From: an uncultured Gammaproteobacteria bacterium | Lineage (GTDB): Bacteria > Pseudomonadota > Gammaproteobacteria > Enterobacterales > Succinivibrionaceae | Length of the DNA stretch: 37,064 nucleotides | NCBI GenBank assembly: GCA_900315395.1 | Contig: OMZC01000042.1 | Coordinates: forward strand, 1-37,064 | Direction of reading: 5' to 3' | The notes under the pieces: model-generated | What the model saw: only the letters and a program-made list of their open reading frames with translations | Databases searched by the model: none | What the model was told of the DNA's origin: nothing | Shown: piece after piece, positions 1 to 8,391 of the stretch | Layout: every line of letters begins with the position of its first letter | Numbering within the stretch: the stretch's first letter is position 1 | Translations under genes and position numbers: made by a program

Positions 1-22
1 GCTTTATTATGGGATGTAAAAA

Positions 23-1474
23 ATGAAAAAAGTTAATCTTCTGGCAGCTGCTGTCGTTGCAGCTTCTTTTATGGCTCCTGCAGCTAACGCTACTATCAAT
101 GCTGATACAGCATTAAAGGGTGATGCTTCATGTTTCCGTGCTGCAGTATTTTCAAAACATTTTGATTCAAATCCAAATGATGTAGGTCGTTTAGGTAATG
201 AGAACGATTTATACATCGAATTAGCTCCTGGTGTAACTCTGGCTGAAATTGATAATACTGTGTGGGATTTCAGAACATCTTTTGCAATGAAGTCAATAAA
301 ACAAGGTGCTTGGCAGGATACCAATAGCGATTTAACCTTTGCTAATACTCAGGCTTACATGAGGGTATCTGGTTTATTTGATTTTGATCCAGGTGCAGTA
401 CTATGGGTAGGTAAGAAATACGTTCGTTCTGACTCATTTATTACCGATCAGTTCTGGAGAAATGTATCAGGTAATGGTGTTGGTATTGAGAACTTATCAT
501 TAGGTTCAGGTAAGTTAAGAGCAAACTGGACTCGTCGTGACAGCTCTGCAACATTTGACTCAACTTTAGATAATGATGCAAAGTTTAAGTATACAGAGTA
601 CAAAGAAGTAACCGGTGACAAAGACTATGATGTTAAGTTCGCTGGTAAGAAATACAAGAAAGTTGATGTAAGCAGTGCTATTTCTCCATCAGATATTTCA
701 ACTAATATCTTTGATGTTGACTACAACTTCGCTCCTGTTGATGGTACTAACCTTGATTTTGGTTATACCGTTATTGTTCCTCAGCGTTACTCTTCAGAGT
801 ACTCTTCATGGAACTACAAGTTAGCTCATGATATTTCTAATGGTCATATCTTTACCTTAGGCTTTGGTGAAGCTTTATTAGGTGGTTGGAATGAGACCTA
901 TGTAAGATATATTACAGGTTCAACTGCATTTGGTGGTTTTGGTGACGGTACTTGGTTACAGGATAATGCAACAAGCAGCACCTATACATGGGAAATCTTA
1001 GATAAGGGTGCAGTAAGCTTTACTGACAGCTTCAGAATGTACTACCACGTAAGAGGTACCATTAACGGCGGTTATGATAAGCAGCTAACTAAATTAGATA
1101 AGGTAAAAGCTTTCCAGTTAGTCGTACGTCCTGAATTACAGTTAACTAAGATGACCAAGTTAGATTTAGAGCTAGGTATGATTACACAGTCTAATACTTA
1201 CTTAGATTCTAAAGACGACGTAAATACTCAGCAGCAGAAAGCTACTTTAGCTTACTGTGTAACTCCAAATGCATCTTCATTCTATGCTACACCAGAAATC
1301 CGTTTCTTTGTAACATATAAGCATGCAGGTCACAATGCAGAAGAGTTTGCTGCATTCAAGAAAGATTACAGCCACGTAGTAACAAAGTCTGATGGTTCAT
1401 TAGAAAATGTTACAACTGGTAGAAATAGAAATAATGTAACTGTATTTGGTGTTCAGGCTACAGCTTGGTTCTAA
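23..1474 (+). CDS. LamB/maltoporin-family carbohydrate porin
   Basis: Outer-membrane beta-barrel channel for sugar uptake. The 483-residue product starts with a clear signal peptide (about residues 1-23, ending in AANA) and ends in an aromatic residue (AWF), the usual signal for barrel insertion by the BAM machinery. Recognisable LamB blocks in order are GRLGNE near residue 56, VLWVGKK near 126, and SGNGVGIENLSLGSGKL near 150-166. Further strands follow, among them LDKGAVSF and a VRPELQ strand resembling the LamB block IRPMYK. The family is usually about 420-450 residues; the excess here lies in a Lys/Asp/Tyr-rich loop near residues 188-225. The start has a GGGATG-like ribosome site just upstream. 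The gene stands alone and is followed by hairpins. The fold call is firm. The substrate (maltodextrin or another glycan) cannot be read from the sequence, so no symbol is given. Confidence 0.85.
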   Translation: MKKVNLLAAAVVAASFMAPAANATINADTALKGDASCFRAAVFSKHFDSNPNDVGRLGNENDLYIELAPGVTLAEIDNTVWDFRTSFAMKSIKQGAWQDTNSDLTFANTQAYMRVSGLFDFDPGAVLWVGKKYVRSDSFITDQFWRNVSGNGVGIENLSLGSGKLRANWTRRDSSATFDSTLDNDAKFKYTEYKEVTGDKDYDVKFAGKKYKKVDVSSAISPSDISTNIFDVDYNFAPVDGTNLDFGYTVIVPQRYSSEYSSWNYKLAHDISNGHIFTLGFGEALLGGWNETYVRYITGSTAFGGFGDGTWLQDNATSSTYTWEILDKGAVSFTDSFRMYYHVRGTINGGYDKQLTKLDKVKAFQLVVRPELQLTKMTKLDLELGMITQSNTYLDSKDDVNTQQQKATLAYCVTPNASSFYATPEIRFFVTYKHAGHNAEEFAAFKKDYSHVVTKSDGSLENVTTGRNRNNVTVFGVQATAWF

Positions 1475-1491
1475 TATAGTTCACTTATGTA

Positions 1492-1511
1492 GGAGCAGAG
1501 CAATCTGCTCC
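1492..1511 (+). terminator. Hairpin directly after the porin gene
   Basis: A perfect 8-bp stem, GGAGCAGA paired with TCTGCTCC around a GCAA tetraloop, lies 17 bases after the porin stop. No T-run follows, so alone it is more likely an mRNA 3'-end stabilising hairpin. The true terminator is probably the next hairpin. Confidence 0.6.
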
Positions 1512-1538
1512 ATTTGAAATCTCATATTTTCATTGTTC

Positions 1539-1569
1539 AAGCAGGATCTTTTCAGGTTCTGCTTTTTTT
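1539..1569 (+). terminator. Intrinsic terminator of the porin gene
   Basis: The stem AAGCAGGA/TTCTGCTT (with one G-T pair) runs straight into seven T residues. Position and form fit rho-independent termination of the porin transcript before ruvC. Confidence 0.75.
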
Positions 1570-1611
1570 ATTTTATGTAAGTTATAAAAAGCATTTTTCA
1601 AATTCATAAGG

Positions 1612-1617
1612 TATAAT
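1612..1617 (+). promoter_or_regulatory. -10 box, probable promoter for ruvC operon
   Basis: A consensus TATAAT lies between the porin terminator and ruvC, in AT-rich DNA. I see no good -35 hexamer at 16-18 bases, so the assignment rests on the -10 and on the need for a new start after the terminator. Confidence 0.45.
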
Positions 1618-1663
1618 TTACAGTCATTAGATTGTGCGTAACTTATCTGCTAACAATTTATTT

Positions 1664-1690
1664 TTAAGGCAATTTTGCCTTAAGTTTTTA
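1664..1690 (+). terminator. Terminator-like hairpin in the ruvC leader
   Basis: The perfect 9-bp stem TTAAGGCAA / TTGCCTTAA has only two loop bases (six if the inner pairs open) and is followed by GTTTTT. It lies downstream of the -10 box at 1612 and 58 bases before ruvC. It could attenuate the ruvCAB operon, end a roughly 65-nt transcript from that promoter, or belong to the porin side. Confidence 0.5.
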
Positions 1691-1747
1691 GAAGGTAAGA
1701 AAGCAAAAATACAACCTCAAAGATCCTTTTATATACAGATAAGATAG

Positions 1748-2287
1748 ATGTCAGAAATAATTATAGGTATCGATCCTGGCTCAAGATTTACAGGCTACGG
1801 CATTGTCAGAATGAATGGCAATGATCCAATGTATATAGGATCAGGTTGTATTAAGACAGGTGATGGAGATTTAGCTTCAAAACTTAAGATCATTTATGAC
1901 GGTGTCACTGCTTTAATTGAACAGTTTAAACCTGACTCAATGGCAGTTGAAGAAACCTTCCTATCTAAAAATGTTCAGTCAACCGTAAAACTGTCAGAGG
2001 CTAGAGCGAGCGCGATTGTAGCAGGAGCTAACCTGGGACTAAGTGTATTTGAGTATACTCCAATGCAAATTAAACAATCTGTAGTTGGATATGGTTGGGC
2101 TGATAAAGAACAAGTCCAGTTCATGGTCAAAAAGATCTTAAGATTAAATGGCAATCCACAAGCTGATGCTGCTGATGGTTTAGCTTGTGCACTCTGTCAC
2201 TGCTTTACAAGTAAGGTTACAAAAGCTATGGGCGCTGGTGTGGCAACACAAGGCTCTGTTCATGGCAGATTCCAAAGAGAAAAATAA
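1748..2287 (+). CDS. ruvC: Crossover junction endodeoxyribonuclease RuvC
   Basis: RuvC is the dimeric, Mg-dependent nuclease that cuts Holliday junctions in homologous recombination and replication-fork repair. At 179 residues the protein is of normal size. The four acidic active-site residues of the RNase-H-like fold are visible: D9 in GIDPGS, E68 in AVEETF, and D140 and D143 in QADAADGLA. The KNVQSTVKL segment corresponds to the conserved stretch after the second acid. ATG 1748 is favoured because GIDPGS then sits at the usual distance from the N-terminus. It is the first gene of ruvCAB; a 70-base gap with a stem-loop separates it from ruvA. Identification is certain. Confidence 0.97.
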   Translation: MSEIIIGIDPGSRFTGYGIVRMNGNDPMYIGSGCIKTGDGDLASKLKIIYDGVTALIEQFKPDSMAVEETFLSKNVQSTVKLSEARASAIVAGANLGLSVFEYTPMQIKQSVVGYGWADKEQVQFMVKKILRLNGNPQADAADGLACALCHCFTSKVTKAMGAGVATQGSVHGRFQREK

Positions 2288-2291
2288 AAGT

Positions 2292-2333
2292 AAGCTACGT
2301 CTTTGAATATCAATGCTTTGAAGATAGTAGCTT
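2292..2333 (+). promoter_or_regulatory. Intercistronic stem-loop between ruvC and ruvA
   Basis: AAGCTAC at 2292-2298 pairs with GTAGCTT at 2327-2333, with further inner pairing possible (TCTT with AAGA). No T-run follows, so this is not a classic terminator. It may be an RNA-processing or stability element that sets ruvC relative to ruvAB. Confidence 0.35.
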
Positions 2334-2357
2334 GCCACAAATAACAGGTAATCTTTA

Positions 2358-2975
2358 ATGATTGGAAGTTTACAAGGAAAAGTTTTAAGAATAGATGGGG
2401 TAACTGCACTTATTGAGGTAGGTGGAGTAGGCTATGAAGTAGATATGCCAGTTACCTGTCTTGGTAATTTAAAGGTAGGTGAGAATACCTTTGTATTTAT
2501 CCAGCATGTTGTAAGAGAAGATGCTCAAGTTCTGTATGGTTTCGGTTCAGTTGAACAAAGAGAACTTTTTAGAACATTAATAAAGGTTAACGGTGTTGGT
2601 CCTAAGATGGCTTTAGCTGTGTTATCTACATTTGACGTAGATTCATTTGTTGAAACTGTTTTGGGCGAACAATCAAAAGCTCTAGAGCAGATCCCTGGTG
2701 TTGGTAAAAAGACTGCTCAAAGAATGGTAGTTGAGTTAAAGGATAGGTTAAAGAACTTCTCTGTAGCACAGAATGTAGCTTTAGGTACTAATGTAAGTGC
2801 TACAACTCAGGCTAATGAGAACTTTAATGATGCAATTGCTGCTATGACAGCACTAGGTTATAAAGAAGGCGATGCAATTAAGTGTGTAAAAGCTGTTTTA
2901 GCACAAAAACACGATATGACCACTCAAGAAATTATTGTTGCTGCATTAGCTTTAATTACCAAAGGACGTGCTTAA
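2358..2975 (+). CDS. ruvA: Holliday junction branch migration protein RuvA
   Basis: RuvA tetramers bind the four-way junction and load the RuvB motors. The 205-residue protein has the expected order: an N-terminal OB-fold starting MIGSLQGKVL, two helix-hairpin-helix motifs (about residues 74-90 with VNGVGPKMA, and 109-130 with IPGVGKKTAQRM), a variable linker at about 131-155, and a small C-terminal domain at about 156-205 that contacts RuvB. ATG 2358 gives the canonical MIG start. The gene is followed after three bases by ruvB, so the two are co-transcribed and probably translationally linked. Confidence 0.97.
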   Translation: MIGSLQGKVLRIDGVTALIEVGGVGYEVDMPVTCLGNLKVGENTFVFIQHVVREDAQVLYGFGSVEQRELFRTLIKVNGVGPKMALAVLSTFDVDSFVETVLGEQSKALEQIPGVGKKTAQRMVVELKDRLKNFSVAQNVALGTNVSATTQANENFNDAIAAMTALGYKEGDAIKCVKAVLAQKHDMTTQEIIVAALALITKGRA

Positions 2976-2978
2976 TTT

Positions 2979-4049
2979 ATGGCATCAGATAAAGATTTAG
3001 GTATTTTTGCTGACTCTTTAGAAGTAAGTTCAGATGTAAGACCTGAAAAAACTCCTGAAGAGGAGATTTTAGAGAATACTAAAGCCTCAGAGGATAGGGC
3101 TTTAAGACCTCAGACTTTAGATGACTATATTGGTCAGACTGAAGTAAAAGAACAGTTAGGTATTGCTCTAAAAGCAGCTAAACAGCGTGGTGAAGCCTTA
3201 GATCATGTTCTGATCTTTGGACCTCCCGGTCTTGGTAAGACCACATTATCTAACATTATTGCAAATGAACTGTCTGTAGGTATTTCACAGACCTCAGGTC
3301 CTGCACTTGAAAAGAAAGGTGATGCTGCAGCACTGCTTACCAATCTGCAACCTAGAAATGTCATCTTTATTGATGAGATCCACAGATTGTCACCTGTAAT
3401 TGAAGAGTTCTTATATCCTGCTATGGAAGATTACATGGTGGATATCATGACAGGTGAAGGTCCTTCTGCCCGTTCAATTAAGATCACTCTAAATCCATTT
3501 ACACTAGTAGGTGCAACTACAAGAGCCGGTACTTTAACTTCACCATTGCGTGCAAGATTTGGCATTATTCTGCAGTTAAAGTTCTATACCCCAGAAGAGC
3601 TTGAAATCATTATCAATTGTTCAGCTTCAAAATTAAAAGTTCTAATTGATAAAGATGGTGCTCATGAGATTGCCAAAAGATCACGTGGCACTCCTCGTAT
3701 CGCTAACCGTCTGTTACGCCGTGTAAGAGACTATGCTCAGGTAAAAGGTAATGGCAGAATTACTTTAGATATTGCAAAATCTGCTCTTACCATGCTACGT
3801 ATTGATGAAGACGGTTTTGATGATTTTGACAGACAGTATTTGCGCAGCATAATCTATGATTTTGCAGGTGGCCCTGTAGGTATTGAAAGTTTAGCTGCCT
3901 CATTAGGTCATGACAGAGATACTTTAGAGAATGTGGTAGAGCCTTATATTATTCAGCAGGGCTTCGTACAGCGTTCAAGAACAGGTCGTATTGCAACTGA
4001 TAAGGCCTATAAGAAATTTGGTTTAAAGATTGAAAAGGAAAACTCATAA
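2979..4049 (+). CDS. ruvB: Holliday junction helicase motor RuvB
   Basis: Hexameric AAA+ ATPase that drives branch migration with RuvA. The 356-residue protein has Walker [10 protein letters not shown] (81-89), Walker B with DEIH (132-135), the GATTRAGTL sensor segment, and the [16 protein letters not shown] stretch followed by the C-terminal winged-helix domain. The LRP block that opens the RuvB core is at about residue 42, so the N-terminal tail is roughly 18 residues longer than in E. coli and is acidic. ATG 2979 is three bases after ruvA. The stop overlaps the ybgC start by one base (TAATG), which links DNA repair and Tol-Pal genes in one transcript. Confidence 0.97.
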   Translation: MASDKDLGIFADSLEVSSDVRPEKTPEEEILENTKASEDRALRPQTLDDYIGQTEVKEQLGIALKAAKQRGEALDHVLIFGPPGLGKTTLSNIIANELSVGISQTSGPALEKKGDAAALLTNLQPRNVIFIDEIHRLSPVIEEFLYPAMEDYMVDIMTGEGPSARSIKITLNPFTLVGATTRAGTLTSPLRARFGIILQLKFYTPEELEIIINCSASKLKVLIDKDGAHEIAKRSRGTPRIANRLLRRVRDYAQVKGNGRITLDIAKSALTMLRIDEDGFDDFDRQYLRSIIYDFAGGPVGIESLAASLGHDRDTLENVVEPYIIQQGFVQRSRTGRIATDKAYKKFGLKIEKENS

Positions 4050-4492
4050 TGACAGCTAAAGTTTTTACCAATCAGTCTCGCGTTTATTATGAAGATACTG
4101 ATGCTGGTGGAATTGTCTATTATGCAAACTACTTAAAATTCTGCGAAAGAGCCAGAACTGAGTGGCTTCGTGGTATGGGCATGAGTCAAAGCTCTATGTT
4201 GGAGCAAAAGCTAGGCTTTGTAATAAAAAATATCAAAGGCAATTATATTAGCTCTGCAAAGCTAGATGATTTGCTTACAGTTACCTGTATTCCAACAAAA
4301 GCTCGATTTGCAAGTTTAAAAATTTTTCAACAAGTTTATAATCAACACTCAGAATTATTGTTTGAATTTGAATGCTCGATCGCATTTTTAGATATGAACA
4401 AGATGAAGCCTACTCCAATGAGTCGTGAGGCTTTAGCTTATATCAAGCAATTTATACCAGAGGATGTAACAAACTTAGAGGTTAAGTTCTAA
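4049..4492 (+). CDS. ybgC: Acyl-CoA thioesterase YbgC (Tol-Pal associated)
   Basis: Small hotdog-fold thioesterase of the YbgC/4-hydroxybenzoyl-CoA thioesterase family, 147 residues, that hydrolyses acyl-CoA esters in the cytoplasm. The family signature is intact: RVYYEDTDAGGIVYYANY, with D18 in the catalytic position, followed by FCERARTEWLR. It starts on the ruvB stop codon and ends directly at the tolQ start, so it is the first gene of the classical ybgC-tolQRAB-pal-cpoB order. Its role for the Tol system remains unclear in the literature; the family call itself is secure. Confidence 0.95.
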   Translation: MTAKVFTNQSRVYYEDTDAGGIVYYANYLKFCERARTEWLRGMGMSQSSMLEQKLGFVIKNIKGNYISSAKLDDLLTVTCIPTKARFASLKIFQQVYNQHSELLFEFECSIAFLDMNKMKPTPMSREALAYIKQFIPEDVTNLEVKF

Positions 4493-5470
4493 ATGGATAC
4501 TTCAGGCCAGTTGTCTATTACCAACCTAATATTAAATGCAAGTACTCTAGTACAGGTGGTAATGCTATTCCTACTGTCATTATCAGTAGCTTCATGGACA
4601 ATTATCGTTTCAAGATCTAGCGCTTATAAGAATGCTAGAGTTAAGGCAGATGAATTTGAAGAGAAGTTTTGGTCAGGAATTGATTTAAACAATCTTTATC
4701 AGGACTGTGTAAAACGCTCAAACGAACTAATCGGACTTGAGGTAATTTACACAGCAGGTTTTAAAGAGTTCGTAAGATTGATTAACTCAGGTCCTGCTGA
4801 TCAGGAAGTTGTGATGGATGGTACTTACCGTCAGATGAAAGTATCAGAATCAAGAGAGTTAGAAAATCTTGAGTCACACTTAGCAACTCTTGCTACCGTA
4901 GGTTCAATCAGCCCTTACATTGGTCTGTTTGGTACCGTTTGGGGTATTATGCACGCTTTCATTGCCTTAGCTGCTGTTAAGAATGCAACTTTATCAATGG
5001 TTGCTCCTCCTATTGCTGAAGCTTTGATTGCTACTGCAATGGGTCTGTTTGCTGCTATTCCTGCTGTTATGTTTTATAACCGTTTCGTAACTAAAGTTGA
5101 AACCTTAGAGAACAGATACATCAACTTCATGGATGAGTTTGCGACTATTCTAAACAGACGTTTAGTACGTGTTCGTTCTGAAATGAATCAGAAAAAGGAT
5201 AATGTTCAGAATACTGCTTCAACCATGCAGTCATCCATGCATCAAACTCCAAGCTATCATTCACAGAGCACTACAGGTTATGTTCGTGAACCTCAAAAAA
5301 CTTTCTCCCATACCACAGTAGGAGGGGAGGAGCAGCAGTCAGCATTTGCTAGAGCCCGTTTAAACAGAGCAGCTCATACTCAAAGCTCAGTTCGTTACCA
5401 GACTCCAGGTGTTGAAGGGGACAGAATGAGAAGCTTTAACAGACCTCAGAGTAATGGTCAGGAGCGCTAA
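4493..5470 (+). CDS. tolQ: Tol-Pal inner-membrane proton-channel subunit TolQ
   Basis: MotA/ExbB-family protein that, with TolR, uses the proton gradient to energise TolA during cell constriction. Three membrane segments are visible: LVQVVMLFLLSLSVASWTII near residues 18-38, a second with SISPYIGLFGTVWGIMHAF near 140-165, and a third with ALIATAMGLFAAIPAVMF near 177-197. The family core ends at about residue 235. The remaining 90 residues are a hydrophilic Ser/Gln/His/Arg-rich tail, making the protein 325 residues instead of about 230. ATG 4493 directly follows the ybgC stop. tolR follows after two bases. The tail is unusual and appears disordered. Confidence 0.95.
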   Translation: MDTSGQLSITNLILNASTLVQVVMLFLLSLSVASWTIIVSRSSAYKNARVKADEFEEKFWSGIDLNNLYQDCVKRSNELIGLEVIYTAGFKEFVRLINSGPADQEVVMDGTYRQMKVSESRELENLESHLATLATVGSISPYIGLFGTVWGIMHAFIALAAVKNATLSMVAPPIAEALIATAMGLFAAIPAVMFYNRFVTKVETLENRYINFMDEFATILNRRLVRVRSEMNQKKDNVQNTASTMQSSMHQTPSYHSQSTTGYVREPQKTFSHTTVGGEEQQSAFARARLNRAAHTQSSVRYQTPGVEGDRMRSFNRPQSNGQER

Positions 5471-5472
5471 TC

Positions 5473-5907
5473 ATGCAGACTGCACGTACTCGTAGCAAGT
5501 CAAGAGCCAAAGCAGAGATCAATGTGGTTCCTTACATTGATGTTATGCTGGTGCTACTGGTTATTTTTATTGCAACAGCTCCTGTTGTTATGCAAGGTGT
5601 AACTGTTGATCTGCCTCAGGCACAGTCAGAGACCATGAATGAGAATCAGCAGACACCTATTATTGCAACTGTTGATAAGGCTGGACAGTTTTATGTAAGT
5701 ATCGATACTACCTCTGAAAAGATGGGAAGCTTAGATGAACTTACAGCTTATGTGTCAGCTCAGTTACAAAAAGATCCTTCAAGACCAGTCGTTGTTCAGG
5801 GTGATGCTCAGGTAGCATACGACAATGTTATTCAGCTTATGAATGCTTTGAAAAACGGTGGTGTTAAGAGCGTTGGTTTGGTAACTGAACCTATCAATTC
5901 TAATTAG
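5473..5907 (+). CDS. tolR: Tol-Pal inner-membrane protein TolR
   Basis: ExbD/TolR-family subunit of the TolQ-TolR motor, 144 residues. A short basic cytoplasmic start is followed by one membrane segment, about residues 22-41, with the proton-pathway aspartate D23 in the motif YIDVMLVLLVIFI. The periplasmic domain (about 45-144) includes VDLPQA and the typical end DNVIQLMNALKNGGVKSVGLVTEP. It starts two bases after tolQ and is followed after 11 bases by tolA. Confidence 0.96.
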   Translation: MQTARTRSKSRAKAEINVVPYIDVMLVLLVIFIATAPVVMQGVTVDLPQAQSETMNENQQTPIIATVDKAGQFYVSIDTTSEKMGSLDELTAYVSAQLQKDPSRPVVVQGDAQVAYDNVIQLMNALKNGGVKSVGLVTEPINSN

Positions 5908-5918
5908 CGGTTTTTTAT

Positions 5919-6983
5919 ATGAAAATTAACATGAAAGCAGCTTTTATCATAGCAGTAGCATTGCATGCTATTCTGCTAGGTGTGCTGCTTATCAGATTTT
6001 CTCTAGACAAGCCTACTAAGCCTAATATGGGACAGGGTGACATCATGCATGCTACCTTTGTGCCTCCAGCTAAAGGCAATCCTAATGGAACTGCAAAAGC
6101 AGCTCCAGCACCAGCTCCTGCACCAGAACCTGAAGAGACAGTTCAAGAGGATAACTCTGTAGAACAAGCAAAACAGGAAATGGAACAGCGTCTTCAGGAG
6201 CAGAAAGCTCAAGAACAGCAGCGTCAGGAAGCTATTGCTCTGCAAAAGAAACAAGAGATCGAAAAAGCTCGTAAGTTAGAAGAAGAAAAAGCTTTAGCTT
6301 TAAAGAAAGCTGAAGAGAAGAAAAAGCTTGAAGAGCAAAAGAAACTTGAAGAGCAGAAAAAGTTAGAAGAACAGAAGAAGCTTGAGCAAAAGAAGAAAGC
6401 TGAAGCTGAGGCAAAGAAAAAGGCTGAGGAAGAAGCTAAGAAAGTAGCAGAGGCTAAGAAGAAAGCCGAGGCTGAAGCTAAGAAGAAGGCTGAAGCAGAG
6501 GCTAAAAAGAAAGCTGAGGCTGAAGCTAAGAAAAAGGCAGAAGCTGAAGCTAAAAAGAAAGCTGAAGCTGCAGCTAAGGCTAAGGCTGAGGCCGACGCTA
6601 AAGCAAAGGCAGCAGCTGCTGCAAAAGCAAAAGCTGAAGCTGACTCATTAGAAGGCGACATCTTAGGTACTGCTGATGGCGATGAAAAGAACGGTCAGGG
6701 CTTAGGCTCTGGCGGTGGCGGCGGAGATGGCGGTTATGGTGATAAGGTTCGTGGCTTAATTGAACAGAACTGGAGAGTCGATCAGTCAATGAACGGCAAG
6801 AAGGTTGTTGTTTCTATTAAGGTAACAGCTGATGGTACTGTAACTGACGAGAGCTGTCAGGGTGATGAGAAGGTCTGCCAAAGTGCACTTGATGCAATTA
6901 GAATGGTTGGAATGTTCCCAAGACCTCCTGCTACTTGCCCAGAGTGCTCTAATATAAAGATTTCTATGACACCTAAGCTTTGA
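5919..6983 (+). CDS. tolA: Tol-Pal trans-periplasmic protein TolA
   Basis: TolA spans the periplasm and pulls on Pal when energised by TolQR. The 354-residue protein has an N-terminal membrane anchor (about residues 8-26) and a Pro/Ala-rich stretch. A long Lys/Ala/Glu helical region follows (about 70-245), with KKLEEQ and then AEAEAKK-type repeats. The C-terminal globular domain starts near residue 265 after a Gly-rich hinge and includes VRGLIEQNW, VSIKVTADGTV and MFPRPP. It carries four cysteines, probably two disulfides. Domain III is short but complete. The repetitive DNA produces long meaningless reading frames on the other strand. Confidence 0.94.
   Translation: MKINMKAAFIIAVALHAILLGVLLIRFSLDKPTKPNMGQGDIMHATFVPPAKGNPNGTAKAAPAPAPAPEPEETVQEDNSVEQAKQEMEQRLQEQKAQEQQRQEAIALQKKQEIEKARKLEEEKALALKKAEEKKKLEEQKKLEEQKKLEEQKKLEQKKKAEAEAKKKAEEEAKKVAEAKKKAEAEAKKKAEAEAKKKAEAEAKKKAEAEAKKKAEAAAKAKAEADAKAKAAAAAKAKAEADSLEGDILGTADGDEKNGQGLGSGGGGGDGGYGDKVRGLIEQNWRVDQSMNGKKVVVSIKVTADGTVTDESCQGDEKVCQSALDAIRMVGMFPRPPATCPECSNIKISMTPKL
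6301..6645 (+). repeat. Low-complexity Lys/Ala/Glu coding repeat within tolA
   Basis: Degenerate in-frame repetition of units encoding KKLEEQ and then AEAEAKK, the helical domain II of TolA. Copies differ at silent sites (aag/aaa, gct/gca/gcc), so the repeat is kept at protein rather than DNA level. It is a likely place for length changes by slippage. Confidence 0.85.
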
Positions 6984-7024
6984 TAGGCATATAATATTTA
7001 AAAATTTTTCAGGGAGTTAAATTC

Positions 7025-8311
7025 ATGCTAAAGAGAATTCTGGCAGCCGTAGCTGTGTTACTTACAGCGACAACAGCCAATGCAGAATTACAGATTGAAA
7101 TTACAGGTGGTATTAACGAAGGTCATAAGATCGCCGTTTATCCATTCTCACAGGCTTCAGCTGTAAATCTTGATGTGGCATCAGTAGTTTCTGCTGATTT
7201 AATGAGATCTGGTAAGTTTTCACCAATAGCTACCTCAGCTCTACCTCAGGGTGGTGTTCAGGACGGTCAGGTGAATGCTGATGTTGCTGCAACCTCTGGT
7301 GCAGAAGTTGCTGTAGCAGGTGTTGTACAGGATAAGGGTAATAAAGTTTACAACGTTGAGTTCCAAGTTGTAGGTCTACAGGGCGCAAACAAGGGCAAAG
7401 TTTTAGCTCACTATAAGGGCGATTCAAGCTTAGCTACTATGCGTCAGGCATCTCACAGAATTTCTGACAGAATCTATGAAGCTTTCACAGGTCAGAGAGG
7501 TTGCTTTAGAACCCGTATTGCTTATGTAGTAACCAAGTTTGGCGCTCCTTTCCCATATCAGTTAATGACTGCTGATTATGATGGCTATAACGAGACTCCA
7601 ATTGTGAAGTCAACTCAGCCTATCATGACTCCATCATGGTCACCTGATGGCAGACGTTTAGCATATGTAAGCTTTGAGAAGAGATCTCCTGCTATCTTTG
7701 TTCAGGACATCATTTCAAAGAAGCGTCAGAAGTTAGCTTCATTCTCAGGATTAAACAGCTCTCCTGCTTGGTCACCTGATGGTACTAAGATTGCTATGAC
7801 CTTATCAAAGGATGGTCAGCCTGATATTTACTACTTTGATTTAACTCAGTCACGTTTTGTTCGTGTAACTAGCAACAAAGCAATTGATACCGAGCCTACA
7901 TGGGCTGCTGACAGCAAGTCACTATACTTTACCTCAGAGCGTGGCGGTAGAGCTCAGATCTACAGATATGACTTTGCAACTCAGAGCACTCAGAGAGTTA
8001 CCTATCAGGGTGCAAAGAACTTATCAGCAAAGCAGATCCCTGGCACTAAGTCTTTAATCGTAATTACTCAGGTTAACGGCTTTAGGGTTGCTAGAGTTGA
8101 TCCAGATGGTAGCATTTATATGCTGACAACTTCTTCATTAGATGAATCACCAAGTGTTGCACCTAACGGAAGTATGGTAATATATTCAACAGTATATCAA
8201 GGACGTAAAGGTCTAGCTATCGTATCATCTGACGGCAGATTTAAGGCAAATCTTCCATCAAGCGCTGGTGAGATTAGCTCTCCTTCATGGGGTCCATTAC
8301 TGCAGAAGTAA
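7025..8311 (+). CDS. tolB: Tol-Pal periplasmic beta-propeller protein TolB
   Basis: Periplasmic partner that binds Pal and modulates its contact with peptidoglycan. Residues 1-20 are a signal peptide (ending TTANA), residues 22 to about 160 form the N-terminal domain, and the rest is a six-bladed propeller. Blades show the repeat WSPDGxxxAY/AM, for example WSPDGRRLAYVSFE, WSPDGTKIAMTLSKDGQPDIY and WAADSKSLYFTSERGG. At 428 residues the length is standard. An AGGGAG ribosome site lies nine bases before ATG 7025. pal follows 80 bases later with a stem-loop in between. Confidence 0.97.
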   Translation: MLKRILAAVAVLLTATTANAELQIEITGGINEGHKIAVYPFSQASAVNLDVASVVSADLMRSGKFSPIATSALPQGGVQDGQVNADVAATSGAEVAVAGVVQDKGNKVYNVEFQVVGLQGANKGKVLAHYKGDSSLATMRQASHRISDRIYEAFTGQRGCFRTRIAYVVTKFGAPFPYQLMTADYDGYNETPIVKSTQPIMTPSWSPDGRRLAYVSFEKRSPAIFVQDIISKKRQKLASFSGLNSSPAWSPDGTKIAMTLSKDGQPDIYYFDLTQSRFVRVTSNKAIDTEPTWAADSKSLYFTSERGGRAQIYRYDFATQSTQRVTYQGAKNLSAKQIPGTKSLIVITQVNGFRVARVDPDGSIYMLTTSSLDESPSVAPNGSMVIYSTVYQGRKGLAIVSSDGRFKANLPSSAGEISSPSWGPLLQK

Positions 8312-8320
8312 AAGAATTTA

Positions 8321-8346
8321 TGTAGAAGGCTAGAAGGCCTTCTACA
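8321..8346 (+). promoter_or_regulatory. Stem-loop between tolB and pal
   Basis: TGTAGAAGG (8321-8329) pairs perfectly with CCTTCTACA (8338-8346) around an eight-base loop. A-rich rather than T-rich sequence follows, so full termination is unlikely. An RNA-processing or stability element that lets pal be made in excess over tolB is the better reading (inference). Confidence 0.5.
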
Positions 8347-8391
8347 AAATAGATAAAACAATAGTTAAACATAACTTACAGGAAATAAAAA

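Noticed and set aside
6003..6789. Several long - strand reading frames rich in Ser/Ala/Phe opposite tolA
   Set aside because: They are mirror images of the Lys/Ala/Glu repeat of tolA, have no ribosome sites, and the + strand gene is certain.
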